DNA of 14,486 nucleotides from DATBMY01 sp036554605 (GTDB lineage Bacteria; Acidobacteriota; Blastocatellia; UBA7656). The first letter of the stretch is position 1, and each line of letters begins with the position of its first letter. Of the stretch, positions 1 through 7,408 are shown in pieces. The position numbers and the translations under genes are program-made. The notes beneath the pieces are model-generated. The model was not told the origin of the DNA. It made no database searches and saw only the letters and a list, made by a program, of their open reading frames with translations. The stretch spans positions 1 to 14,486 of the forward strand of contig DATBMY010000055.1 in assembly GCA_036554605.1 (NCBI GenBank), given 5' to 3'.

Positions 1-96
1 GCAATAGAAAAAGAGGCGAGCGAGAGCGCCATCAAAAATATAAAAGCGGGTCTTGCTGTTAACATCAAAAACCTCTGGTCTGTTGCGATAGATTAA
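1..96 (+). CDS. Possible C-terminal tail of an unidentified protein (5' end outside window)
   Basis: Frame 1 is open from the first base to a TAA at 94-96 and reads about 31 residues with a lysine/glutamate-rich start and an ending NLWSVAID. The other two plus frames stop at 5-7 and 60-62. An intrinsic terminator begins about 70 bases after this stop, which is what one expects after the last gene of a unit. No motif is recognisable and the open stretch is short enough to arise by chance, so this is tentative. It could equally be non-coding 3' sequence. Confidence 0.3.
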   Translation, partial: AIEKEASESAIKNIKAGLAVNIKNLWSVAID

Positions 97-168
97 TCCT
101 ATCTCACGCGGGCGATAAATCCAAAACCGCCGCCATCAGATAAACGCCCGAGGGGCGCTGGAGGTCCA

Positions 169-197
169 GAAAGCCGCTTCGCCGGCTTTCCTTTTTT
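169..197 (+). terminator. Intrinsic terminator
   Basis: GAAAGCCG (169-176) pairs perfectly with CGGCTTTC (183-190) across a six-base loop and is followed by CTTTTTT (191-197). A smaller GC hairpin (CGCCC/GGGCG) lies just upstream at about 145-157. The T-run is on the plus strand, so it should end transcription arriving from the left edge and insulate the FKBP gene. Confidence 0.8.
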
Positions 198-356
198 CGC
201 GCTCGGTGTGATACTTTTTTCGAGATAAGCTCATCTTTGAAAGCGGCCTTCCCACCAGGCGCAGCGGTGATACAAGGCTCATGCTTAACGAAATAGTTTT
301 GACCAGTGAAAGTGCGACAGCCTCAATCAGTCCACTCTCACAACGCGGAGATAGCA

Positions 357-806
357 ATGTCAGACGAGAACGAAAAGGTGCAAGACGGCGATAAGGTATC
401 GCTACACTATACAGGCACGCTCAACGACGGCACGGTCTTCGATTCATCCGAAGGTGGACAGCCGCTCAATTTCACGGTCGGTTCGGGTGAAGTCATACAG
501 GGCTTCGACGAAGGCGTTCGCGGAATGGAAGTGGGCGAGACGCGCGACATAAGCATACCGCCCGAGCAGGCGTATGGCGATTATTACGAAGAGCTGGTGC
601 GGGTCGTGCCGCGCTCGGCTTTCCCTCCTAACGTCACCCCAACAGTGGGAATGGCCTTCGAAATCGAATTACCATCAGGGCAGTCGCTGCCCGTCAGAGT
701 CATCGACATACAGGACGATGACGTGACGCTTGACGCGAATCACCTGCTCGCCGGAGAGACACTCAATTTCAAGATCAGACTTCTCGGCCGCAACGACAAT
801 CAGTAG
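357..806 (+). CDS. FKBP-type peptidyl-prolyl cis-trans isomerase, SlyD-like
   Basis: A 149-residue cytoplasmic protein with no signal peptide or membrane segment. The FKBP core shows the usual landmarks: VSLHYTGTL near residues 14-22, FDSS at 28-31, GEVIQGFDEGVRGM at 44-57 and IPPEQAYG at 67-74. An inserted flap domain (about 76-122) follows, after which the chain returns to the FKBP fold through VTLDANHLLAGETLNF (123-138). This insert-in-flap layout is the SlyD subclass, which combines proline isomerisation with holdase chaperone activity. The histidine/cysteine-rich metal-binding tail of E. coli SlyD is absent, so a nickel-delivery role is not supported. The ATG at 357 is preferred over one 51 bases upstream because GGAG (347-350) sits 6 bases before it and the conserved domain begins shortly after. 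It appears to be monocistronic, with intrinsic terminators on both sides. No convincing promoter was found in 198-356. Confidence 0.92.
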   Translation: MSDENEKVQDGDKVSLHYTGTLNDGTVFDSSEGGQPLNFTVGSGEVIQGFDEGVRGMEVGETRDISIPPEQAYGDYYEELVRVVPRSAFPPNVTPTVGMAFEIELPSGQSLPVRVIDIQDDDVTLDANHLLAGETLNFKIRLLGRNDNQ

Positions 807-825
807 CCGCGCCATAGTAACCGCA

Positions 826-892
826 GAGCGCGCAACGGCGACCGCTGATCTCGATTTTGAAATCATCGACCGTCATTGCGCGCTCTCTTTTT
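826..892 (+). terminator. Long-stem hairpin with T-run between the FKBP gene and hyuA
   Basis: GAGCGCGCAA (826-835) pairs perfectly with TTGCGCGCTC (876-885), followed by TCTTTTT (886-892). The pairing continues inward as CGG/CCG past a small bulge, and the ~33-base loop can form a small GATTT/AAATC hairpin. This is an intrinsic terminator for the FKBP gene. Because it ends only 34 bases before the hyuA start it could also act as an attenuator if transcription begins upstream. Confidence 0.7.
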
Positions 893-926
893 GCGCCACG
901 GCAATACTCATTTTGAGGGAACAAGA

Positions 927-2999
927 GTGCCTGATCCGGTAAGAGTCGGGATAGATACGGGCGGGACCTTTACCGATTTCGTAGTCGCGCGCGGGGGCCA
1001 TATAACCGCCTTCAAGATCGCGTCAACGCCGCACAACCCGGCCGAAGCTATACTCTCGGGCATCGCGTCCATTGTCGCCGGTCTTCAAGAGTGGCCCGAA
1101 GAGATTATCCACGGCACGACCGTGGCCACTAACGCCTTGCTTGAGCGCAAAGGCGCGCCGACCGCGCTAATCACAACCGAAGGCTTCGAGGATGTCATAG
1201 AAATAGGTCGCCAGGCGCGCCCCGAGCTTTATAACTTTATGGTCAAGCGCTCCGCGCCGCTCGTTGCGCGCGATATGAGATTCGGCCTCGCGGAGCGCAT
1301 CGGCCCGGAAGGCGAGACCATCACGCCGCTCGACCAGCAGAGCCTTTCAAAGATCGTCAGCCGCATCGCTCAGAGCGGCGCCGAAGCGGTGGCCGTCTCT
1401 CTGCTCTTTTCGTTTGCCAACCCCGCGCACGAACAGGCCGTCGCTCGCGCGCTCGCCAAGCTCGCCCTACCGGTATCGGTCTCCCACCGCATACTTCCCG
1501 AATACCGCGAGTATGAGCGCACATCGACCGTGGTGATAAACGCTTATCTGGTACCACTCATGTCGCGCTATTTGAAGTCGCTCGCGGACGGCCTGGGATC
1601 AGGGGTCAGGGATTCCGATATCGTGAATTTGAAATTTCCTGTTTCAGGCGGTCCGCCCCCGGCTCCTGGTTCTCTCCGTGTTATGCAATCAAACGGCGGG
1701 TCGGTGTCGGCGGCCACCGCGGCGGCCGAGCCCGTCCGGGCGATACTTTCAGGGCCGGCCGGCGGCGTGGTCGGCGCTCTCAAAATCGCTGCCGCTGCCG
1801 GAGTCAAAGATATAATCACTTTTGATATGGGCGGCACCTCCACTGACGTCGCGTTATGCCAGGGAGAGGCGCGCGCCACGAATGAGGCTCTGGTGGCCGG
1901 TTTGCCGGTTGCCGTCCCGGTTATAGATATACATACCGTAGGCGCGGGCGGCGGCTCTATCGCGCGCCTGGACGAGGCGGGCGCGCTGCGCGTCGGGCCG
2001 GAATCGGCGGGCGCCGACCCGGGCCCCGTATGCTACGGCCAGGGCGAACAGGTCACGGTCACCGACGCCAACCTGGTGCTCGGCCGTTTGGGCGGCGCGG
2101 GACTTCTCGGGGGCGAGATGCGCATTGATGAGGAGCGCGCTCGATATTATCTATCGAAACTCGCCGCCGAGATGTCGCGTTTCAGCGACCAGACTATCTC
2201 TCCCGAACGCGCCGCGCTGGGAGTCATACGCGTCGCGAACGCCAATATGGAATCGGCGCTGCGCGTCGTATCGGTCGAGCGCGGGCGCGACCCAAGGCTC
2301 TTTACGCTTGTGAGTTTCGGCGGCGCGGGCGGTCTTCACGTGTGCGATCTGGCCGCCGCGTTAAAGGTGCCTCGAATAATCGTGCCGCGCTCGCCGGGCA
2401 CGCTTTCGGCGCTCGGCGTGCTGCTGGGCGACGTGGTGAAAGATTATTCGCGCACCGTTATGATTAAGATGGCCGGGACGAGACCGGGGTGGGCTGAGCG
2501 GGCGTTCAAAGAACTGGAGCGCGAAGCCATCAAAGACATGCGCGCCGAAGGCTTCCGCCCCGAAAGGGTCAAGCTCGCGCGCTCTGCCGCCGTGCGGTAC
2601 GTCGGCCAGTCCTTCGAGATCGACGTTGCGTGGAGCAAGCGCGTCGATTCGGTTTTTCATTCCGCGCACCGCGAAAGATATGGTTACTGTGATGCGAAGC
2701 GCCCGATAGAGATAGTATCGCTGAGGGTGCGCGCAACGGGCGTGACCAAAAAGCCGCGCCTTCGCCGCGCGGGCGCGCGTACGACTCGCGCCGTTGCGGC
2801 TCATAACACGGCAAGGGTCTTTTTCGGAGAACGCCCCAGGCAAACGGCGATCTATAAGCGCGACGACCTTGGGCCGGGCGACCGCATCGACGGTCCGGCC
2901 GTCATCACCGAGTACAGCTCGACTACGCTCGTCTTGCCGGGCTGGACCGCCAAGGCCGATCCCTGGCTGAATCTGATTATCACTCAAGCGACCGCATAA
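927..2999 (+). CDS. hyuA: Hydantoinase/oxoprolinase family protein, subunit A (HyuA-like)
   Basis: A 690-residue protein of the HyuA family, which has an ASKHA-type ATPase fold and in characterised members takes part in ATP-dependent opening of hydantoin, 5-oxoproline or related rings, or in acetone/acetophenone carboxylation. Visible landmarks are the first phosphate loop GIDTGGTFTDFV (residues 8-19), HGTTVATNALLERKG, MQSNGG from residue 253, the second phosphate loop ITFDMGGTSTDVAL (297-310), GAGGGSIARLD, and ESAGADPGPVCYG. The GTG start at 927 is chosen because GAGGGA (915-920) precedes it by six bases and the family motif starts within ten residues; an ATG 51 bases upstream lies inside the preceding terminator. 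Residues about 224-249 look like an extra segment encoded by a palindromic repeat (see that entry). No HyuB subunit is present on either side; the next gene, 20 bases downstream, is a secreted hydrolase. The substrate cannot be told from sequence. Confidence 0.9.
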   Translation: MPDPVRVGIDTGGTFTDFVVARGGHITAFKIASTPHNPAEAILSGIASIVAGLQEWPEEIIHGTTVATNALLERKGAPTALITTEGFEDVIEIGRQARPELYNFMVKRSAPLVARDMRFGLAERIGPEGETITPLDQQSLSKIVSRIAQSGAEAVAVSLLFSFANPAHEQAVARALAKLALPVSVSHRILPEYREYERTSTVVINAYLVPLMSRYLKSLADGLGSGVRDSDIVNLKFPVSGGPPPAPGSLRVMQSNGGSVSAATAAAEPVRAILSGPAGGVVGALKIAAAAGVKDIITFDMGGTSTDVALCQGEARATNEALVAGLPVAVPVIDIHTVGAGGGSIARLDEAGALRVGPESAGADPGPVCYGQGEQVTVTDANLVLGRLGGAGLLGGEMRIDEERARYYLSKLAAEMSRFSDQTISPERAALGVIRVANANMESALRVVSVERGRDPRLFTLVSFGGAGGLHVCDLAAALKVPRIIVPRSPGTLSALGVLLGDVVKDYSRTVMIKMAGTRPGWAERAFKELEREAIKDMRAEGFRPERVKLARSAAVRYVGQSFEIDVAWSKRVDSVFHSAHRERYGYCDAKRPIEIVSLRVRATGVTKKPRLRRAGARTTRAVAAHNTARVFFGERPRQTAIYKRDDLGPGDRIDGPAVITEYSSTTLVLPGWTAKADPWLNLIITQATA
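1595..1674 (+). repeat. Degenerate palindromic repeat inserted in frame in hyuA
   Basis: The left arm GGGATCAGGGGTCAGGG (1595-1611) and right arm CCCCCGGCTCCTGGTTCTC (1656-1674) pair imperfectly, most departures being G-T wobbles. Three blocks match, in the same order and orientation, the element between rpsI and rpsB at 13196-13296: the GGTCAGGGG-type arm, a central GAATTTGA followed by TTTCC, and a GCCCC..GGCTCCTG..CTC arm. The reading frame of hyuA runs straight through. Confidence 0.65.
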
Positions 3000-3019
3000 C
3001 GCGGGCGAGGTGTGGGCCG

Positions 3020-5062
3020 ATGAATAGAGCGAAGAAGCAACTGGCGTTGATGCTCGCGGGCGGGCTATTGATTCTACTTGCGGCCGCGGATGCGACCCGC
3101 GCCGCCGTTACGCGCATAGAGATAAAGACGCGCGCGGACCTGCTCGCGGGCAAAGAGTTCGCCCTCGCGGGGTCGTATGAAAAGATCGTCGCGAAAGTCT
3201 ACTTTGAAGTTGATCCCGCGAACCCGCGTAACCGGGTCATAGTCGATCTCGATAAAGCACCGCGCAACGCGCGCGGCAACGTGGAGTTTTCGGCCGATCT
3301 TTATATCCTCAAGCCGAAGGATACGGCGCGTGGCAACGGAGCGGCGCTTGTCGAGATTCCGAACCGCGGCGGCAAGGCGATGGTGCGATTCTTCAACCAC
3401 GCGCGCAACTCGCTCGACCCGGCGACCGAAGCCGAGATGGGCGACGGCTTCTTGATGCGCCACGGGTTTACGCTCGTCTGGATAGGCTGGCAATTCGACA
3501 CGCCCCGGCGCGAGGGCGCAATGCGGCTCGACGCGCCCGTTGCCACGGACAACGGCAAGGTGATCGAAGGGTGGGTACGATCCGATTTCGTCTTCAACTC
3601 GAAAGTCTTTAGCGCGTCGCTCGGTCACCGCGGGCAGAACGCGCAACCGGCGATCAACCCCGACAGCCGCCAGTATGTATTGACCGTGCGCGATACGGTT
3701 CTTGGCAAGCGGCGAGTCGTCCCACGCGATGATTGGCAATTCGCGCGCATGGTCGAGGGCAAACCTCTTGCCGATCCAAACTTCATATATCTCAAGAGCG
3801 GCTTCGAGCCGGGCAAGATTTACGAGGTTGTCTATAAGACTCAAAACCCTGTAGTGGTAGGGCTCGGTCTTGCCGCCGTGCGCGACGTGGTCTCTTATCT
3901 CAAGCACGAGCCCGGCGCGATATTCAATATCAAGCGGGCTTATGGTTTCGGCATATCGCAGACGGGCCGGTTCCTGAGGCACTTTCTTTATCAGGGCTTC
4001 AACGCCGACGAGCGCGACCGCCAGGTCTTCGATGCCGTCAATCCGCACGTGGCGGGCGCGGGCCGCGGCAGCTTCAATCATCGCTTTGCCGAAGCTTCGC
4101 GTGACGCAAGCTCATTCTCCACGTTCTTCTATCCGACCGACATATTCCCATTCACCGACGCCCGGCAGACCGACCCCGAAACCGGCATGTCCGATGGTCT
4201 GCTCACGCACGTCGAGGGGCAGCCGCTGCCGAAGATCTTTTATACGTTCTCTTCTTATGAATACTGGGGCCGCGCCGCGTCGCTCATTCACACCACGGTC
4301 GACGGCAAAGCCGACGCGCCGATCCCGGATAACGTGCGGATATATTATTTCGCGGGCGGCCAGCACGGACCGGGCAGCCTCCCGCCCGCAAGGCCCGCGG
4401 CTCAGGGCATTGCCCAGACCCAACAGATGGCGAGCCCGGTCGACTATACGTGGGCGATGCGCGCGCTGCTTCTTGCGCTCGATAGATGGGTAAGAGAAGG
4501 CGCCTCGCCGCCCCCGAGCCAGTATCCGCGCATTGCCGATGGCACGCTCGTCCGGGTGCCGGAGGTGAAGTTTCCGGCCCTGGCCGGCGTAAGTATTCCG
4601 CGTACTATTCACGAGGCGTACAGAGTGAATTACGGGGCGGATTTCAAGCGCGGAATCATCGCCAAAGAGCCGCCCGAAGTGGGCCGGGCTTTCACGATGA
4701 TGGTGCCGCAAGTCGACTCGGACGGCATAGACCTTGCGGGCATTCGCATGCCGGAGGTGGCCGCGCCGCTTGCGACTTATACGGGCTGGAACCTGCGCGA
4801 CCCGGAGATAGGCGCGCCGGGCGAGATAATAGATTTCCTCGGCTCTTATATTCCCTTCGCGAAAACGCGCGCCGGGCGCGAGCGCGCGCGTGACGGGCGG
4901 CCTTCGATCGAGGAGCGATACGCGAGCCGCGGCGAATATCTCGGCGCTGTCTCCGAGGCAACGATCAAGCTGATAAAAGAGGGTTTTTTGCTGGCCGAAG
5001 ACATGCCCGCTCTGGTCACGCGCGCCGGCGCGCATTGGGATTGGGCCATAAAGAGAGAGTAA
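3020..5062 (+). CDS. Secreted alpha/beta hydrolase domain protein (Abhydrolase_10-like)
   Basis: A 680-residue protein beginning with a clear Sec signal peptide: positive MNRAKK, a hydrophobic stretch (about residues 8-22) and a probable cleavage near AADATRAA-V. The rest fits the large alpha/beta hydrolase domain family seen in Acidobacteria and Proteobacteria. The nucleophile elbow is GISQTG with Ser313, inside GFGISQTGRFLR. His449 in GGQHGPGSLPP is a plausible catalytic histidine; I could not assign the acid. Other family-like stretches are VEIPNRGGKAM, GFTLVWIGWQFD and DAVNPHVAGAGRGSFNHRF. It probably hydrolyses an ester or amide in the periplasm or outside the cell; the substrate is unknown. 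The ATG lies about 10 bases after a weak GAGG (3006-3009). It follows hyuA by 20 bases, so the two are likely co-transcribed, which suggests but does not prove a shared catabolic role. Confidence 0.8.
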   Translation: MNRAKKQLALMLAGGLLILLAAADATRAAVTRIEIKTRADLLAGKEFALAGSYEKIVAKVYFEVDPANPRNRVIVDLDKAPRNARGNVEFSADLYILKPKDTARGNGAALVEIPNRGGKAMVRFFNHARNSLDPATEAEMGDGFLMRHGFTLVWIGWQFDTPRREGAMRLDAPVATDNGKVIEGWVRSDFVFNSKVFSASLGHRGQNAQPAINPDSRQYVLTVRDTVLGKRRVVPRDDWQFARMVEGKPLADPNFIYLKSGFEPGKIYEVVYKTQNPVVVGLGLAAVRDVVSYLKHEPGAIFNIKRAYGFGISQTGRFLRHFLYQGFNADERDRQVFDAVNPHVAGAGRGSFNHRFAEASRDASSFSTFFYPTDIFPFTDARQTDPETGMSDGLLTHVEGQPLPKIFYTFSSYEYWGRAASLIHTTVDGKADAPIPDNVRIYYFAGGQHGPGSLPPARPAAQGIAQTQQMASPVDYTWAMRALLLALDRWVREGASPPPSQYPRIADGTLVRVPEVKFPALAGVSIPRTIHEAYRVNYGADFKRGIIAKEPPEVGRAFTMMVPQVDSDGIDLAGIRMPEVAAPLATYTGWNLRDPEIGAPGEIIDFLGSYIPFAKTRAGRERARDGRPSIEERYASRGEYLGAVSEATIKLIKEGFLLAEDMPALVTRAGAHWDWAIKRE

Positions 5063-5064
5063 AT

Positions 5065-5098
5065 GTTTGCCGCGGCGGACAAGATTGGCGCGGCAAAC
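5065..5098 (+). other. Perfect 9-bp hairpin after the hydrolase gene
   Basis: GTTTGCCGC (5065-5073) pairs perfectly with GCGGCAAAC (5090-5098), two bases after the hydrolase stop. No T-run follows, so it is not a standard intrinsic terminator; it may protect the 3' end of the upstream message or mark a boundary. A weak promoter-like pair, TTGGCG (5085-5090) and TATATT (5109-5114) with an 18-base spacer, overlaps it and could start the WD40-nnr-tsaE unit. Confidence 0.5.
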
Positions 5099-5163
5099 AA
5101 AGTAGGGTTATATTGTCACGAGCCCGTATAGAATCAAACCCACGCTTGCCGAGGCAGTTGTCT

Positions 5164-7404
5164 ATGAGTATTTCCCTTTTTGTGAGAATCGCGATACAGG
5201 CGGCCGCCGTCTGGGCCGCGGCCCTCATCGCTATCACCACTATCGCCGCTCAAGAGGATGCGGGGCCGGCCAATGAGGAGAAGCCGAAGCACGGAGTGAC
5301 ATCGATATTATTCTCGCCCGATAGCCAGACCGTTGCGCTTGTTAAAGGAAGCCTCGCGGGCGAGCGGTACTCGATCAATAACGGCTACGACCGGCGCGGG
5401 GGATACGTCAACTATAACAGCCAGGTTGAGCTTTGGGATGCAAAGGGCGCGCAGCTAAAGCGGAGCCTGACCGAATTTGAAGGACCGATCATACAGGCTT
5501 GCTTCTCTCAGGACGGCAAGCGGCTGGCGACGGCGAGCTGGGAGTTGAAGAATGAAAGGCCCGCCGCCGGGGCCACGAAGTATTATAAAGCGACCGCCGT
5601 AGTCAAGGTCTGGGACGTAGCGACGGGCGAGATGGAGTGGTCCCAAAAGGATTTCACTTATGATGTTGCATCGATGCTCTTCTCGCCCGATGGAAGTATG
5701 CTCGTGACAGGGGGCACAGAGGTGGCGGCAGCCTCGGTCGGCGGAGTAAAAGTCTGGGATGCTCGCACCGGCAATATTATCCGCAAGATGGGATACAGGG
5801 CTCCCGTGATGGGGCTTGCGATATCGCCTGATGGACGTATGCTCGCCGTGAGAAAGATGATCTATTTCCAGAGCAAGGGAGAAGTGAAACTATACGATAC
5901 CCTGACCTGGAAGGAGGTTCGCGTGCTGAAAGAGACGAAGGGCACGGATAGAGGCCCTTACAGCCTCTATGCTTATGGCGCGGGTTCGTTCAGGAAAAAA
6001 GATATGAAGAACATACTCTTTTCTCCCGACGGGCGAAAGCTGGCCGTAGGCGCGAGCGGTCTGGTCAAGAACGAATTATTCAACGAAATCAATATCTGGG
6101 ATATAGAGTCGGGAACTCTCGACAGCACAATAACAGTGAGCAGCCTGGATTTCACGGGAAAGAGCAAGCGTGGCGAATACCGGTTCTTGTATAGCGTTCT
6201 GCGTCGCAACAGCGAGCTGATTGAGCGGCTGGCTTACTCGGCTGACGGCGCGCAGATAGCCGCGATCAATAGCGATGTAGTCATGCAGGTATGGGATGTC
6301 GAAACCGGAAGGGTTAAAAAGTCAGGCAGGTCTAAAAAGCCCGCAACCGCGGTCGCGCTCTCGCCCGGCATTAAAGACATCGCCATCGCCAGTCTCGACG
6401 GAGCGGTAGAGATTTGGGATTACAGGACCGGGATGATCAAGCAAGCGCTGGTCGGGAGCGTTGAGTCGCGCAGAAGCCTCTCGATAGATAATCTGGTCGT
6501 CTCCGCGACGAAAGTTTCGTCGCTCTCTTTCTCGCCCGACGGCCACTCGCTTGCGAGCGCGGGCGATGGGCTCAAGCTGTGGGACGTGCGGGCCGCGCAA
6601 GAGACGAATCGCCTGACGGACCCCGACGGAGAGATCTCCTCGGCAGCCTATTCGCCCGATGGAAAGGTGATAGCCACGGCCGGGCAAAAGGGCAAAGTAG
6701 TAATCTGGGATAGCGCGTCGGGCTCGATCACGCGCTCGGTCGCCGCGCATGACAGCGAGGTTAATATGGTAGCCTTCTCGCGCGACGGCCGGTTGCTTGC
6801 GAGCGCGGGCGCGGATAGAGCGGTGAAAGTCTGGAAGGTCGATGACGGCAACTTAAAGTTGAGCCTTGACGGCAGCGCCGGCCCGGTGCATGCGGTCTCG
6901 TTTTCTAAGGACGGAAAAATGATCGCGAGCGCGGGCGCGGATGGGACCGTGCGGCTATGGGACGCCGGATCGGGCGAGCTCATAGCGGGATTGGCCAGGC
7001 ATAAAGCGGCGGTAAATGGGGTTGCGTTCTCGCCCGATGGGCTCTTGCTTGCGAGCGGCGGCGCCGACAGGACGATCAATATATGGGAGACGACGACAGG
7101 GCAACTTAAGCAGACGCTTTCGGGCCACGAAGATGGGGTCAGATGTCTGGAGTTCTCGCCCGACGGGCTCTTGCTTGCGAGCGGGGGCGACGATAAGACG
7201 ATAAGAATCTGGGACGCGCAATCGGGCAGGGCAATCCGGACGCTAAAAGGGCATGAGGTGGCCGTCTTCTCTCTGGCCTTCTCGCCCGACGGCCAGTTGC
7301 TCGCGGCCGGCAGCGGCAATGACAGTATCGCTTTGTGGGACCCGCACGCGGGGCTGCTGAAGCGAGTGATGAAAGAAGCAAAACGAATACGACTTAGAAA
7401 ATAA
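5164..7404 (+). CDS. Secreted WD40-repeat protein with about 14 blades
   Basis: A 746-residue protein with an N-terminal signal sequence (MSISLFVRIAIQAAAVWAAALIAITTIAAQ) and then nothing but WD40 repeats. I count about 14, each showing the F/YSPDG turn and a terminal [IVLK]WD-type strand. The first six (residues about 40-390) are irregular and carry long loops; the last eight (about 392 onward) are tight 40-43-residue units. Fourteen blades fits two seven-bladed beta-propellers, a protein-interaction scaffold; no enzymatic domain is attached. Blades 12 and 13 share a nearly identical 32-base coding stretch (7027-7058 and 7153-7184, one difference), exactly 126 bases apart, implying recent blade duplication or gene conversion. 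The ATG at 5164 is preferred to one 129 bases upstream because it opens the signal peptide and follows GAGG (5151-5154). The partner is unknown. The gene is four bases upstream of nnr. Confidence 0.85.
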   Translation: MSISLFVRIAIQAAAVWAAALIAITTIAAQEDAGPANEEKPKHGVTSILFSPDSQTVALVKGSLAGERYSINNGYDRRGGYVNYNSQVELWDAKGAQLKRSLTEFEGPIIQACFSQDGKRLATASWELKNERPAAGATKYYKATAVVKVWDVATGEMEWSQKDFTYDVASMLFSPDGSMLVTGGTEVAAASVGGVKVWDARTGNIIRKMGYRAPVMGLAISPDGRMLAVRKMIYFQSKGEVKLYDTLTWKEVRVLKETKGTDRGPYSLYAYGAGSFRKKDMKNILFSPDGRKLAVGASGLVKNELFNEINIWDIESGTLDSTITVSSLDFTGKSKRGEYRFLYSVLRRNSELIERLAYSADGAQIAAINSDVVMQVWDVETGRVKKSGRSKKPATAVALSPGIKDIAIASLDGAVEIWDYRTGMIKQALVGSVESRRSLSIDNLVVSATKVSSLSFSPDGHSLASAGDGLKLWDVRAAQETNRLTDPDGEISSAAYSPDGKVIATAGQKGKVVIWDSASGSITRSVAAHDSEVNMVAFSRDGRLLASAGADRAVKVWKVDDGNLKLSLDGSAGPVHAVSFSKDGKMIASAGADGTVRLWDAGSGELIAGLARHKAAVNGVAFSPDGLLLASGGADRTINIWETTTGQLKQTLSGHEDGVRCLEFSPDGLLLASGGDDKTIRIWDAQSGRAIRTLKGHEVAVFSLAFSPDGQLLAAGSGNDSIALWDPHAGLLKRVMKEAKRIRLRK

Positions 7405-7408
7405 CGGA

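Noticed and set aside
2361..2987. 208-codon minus-strand frame antisense to hyuA
   Set aside because: A GC-rich shadow frame with no domain, opposite conserved HyuA sequence.
3074..5035. Two long minus-strand open frames (335 and 307 codons) antisense to the hydrolase gene
   Set aside because: The plus-strand frame has a signal peptide and family motifs; the antisense products are Arg/Ala/His-rich with no domain, as expected for shadow frames in GC-rich DNA.
6648..7319. 223-codon minus-strand frame over the WD40 repeats
   Set aside because: Its apparent repetitiveness only mirrors the WD40 repeats on the coding strand.
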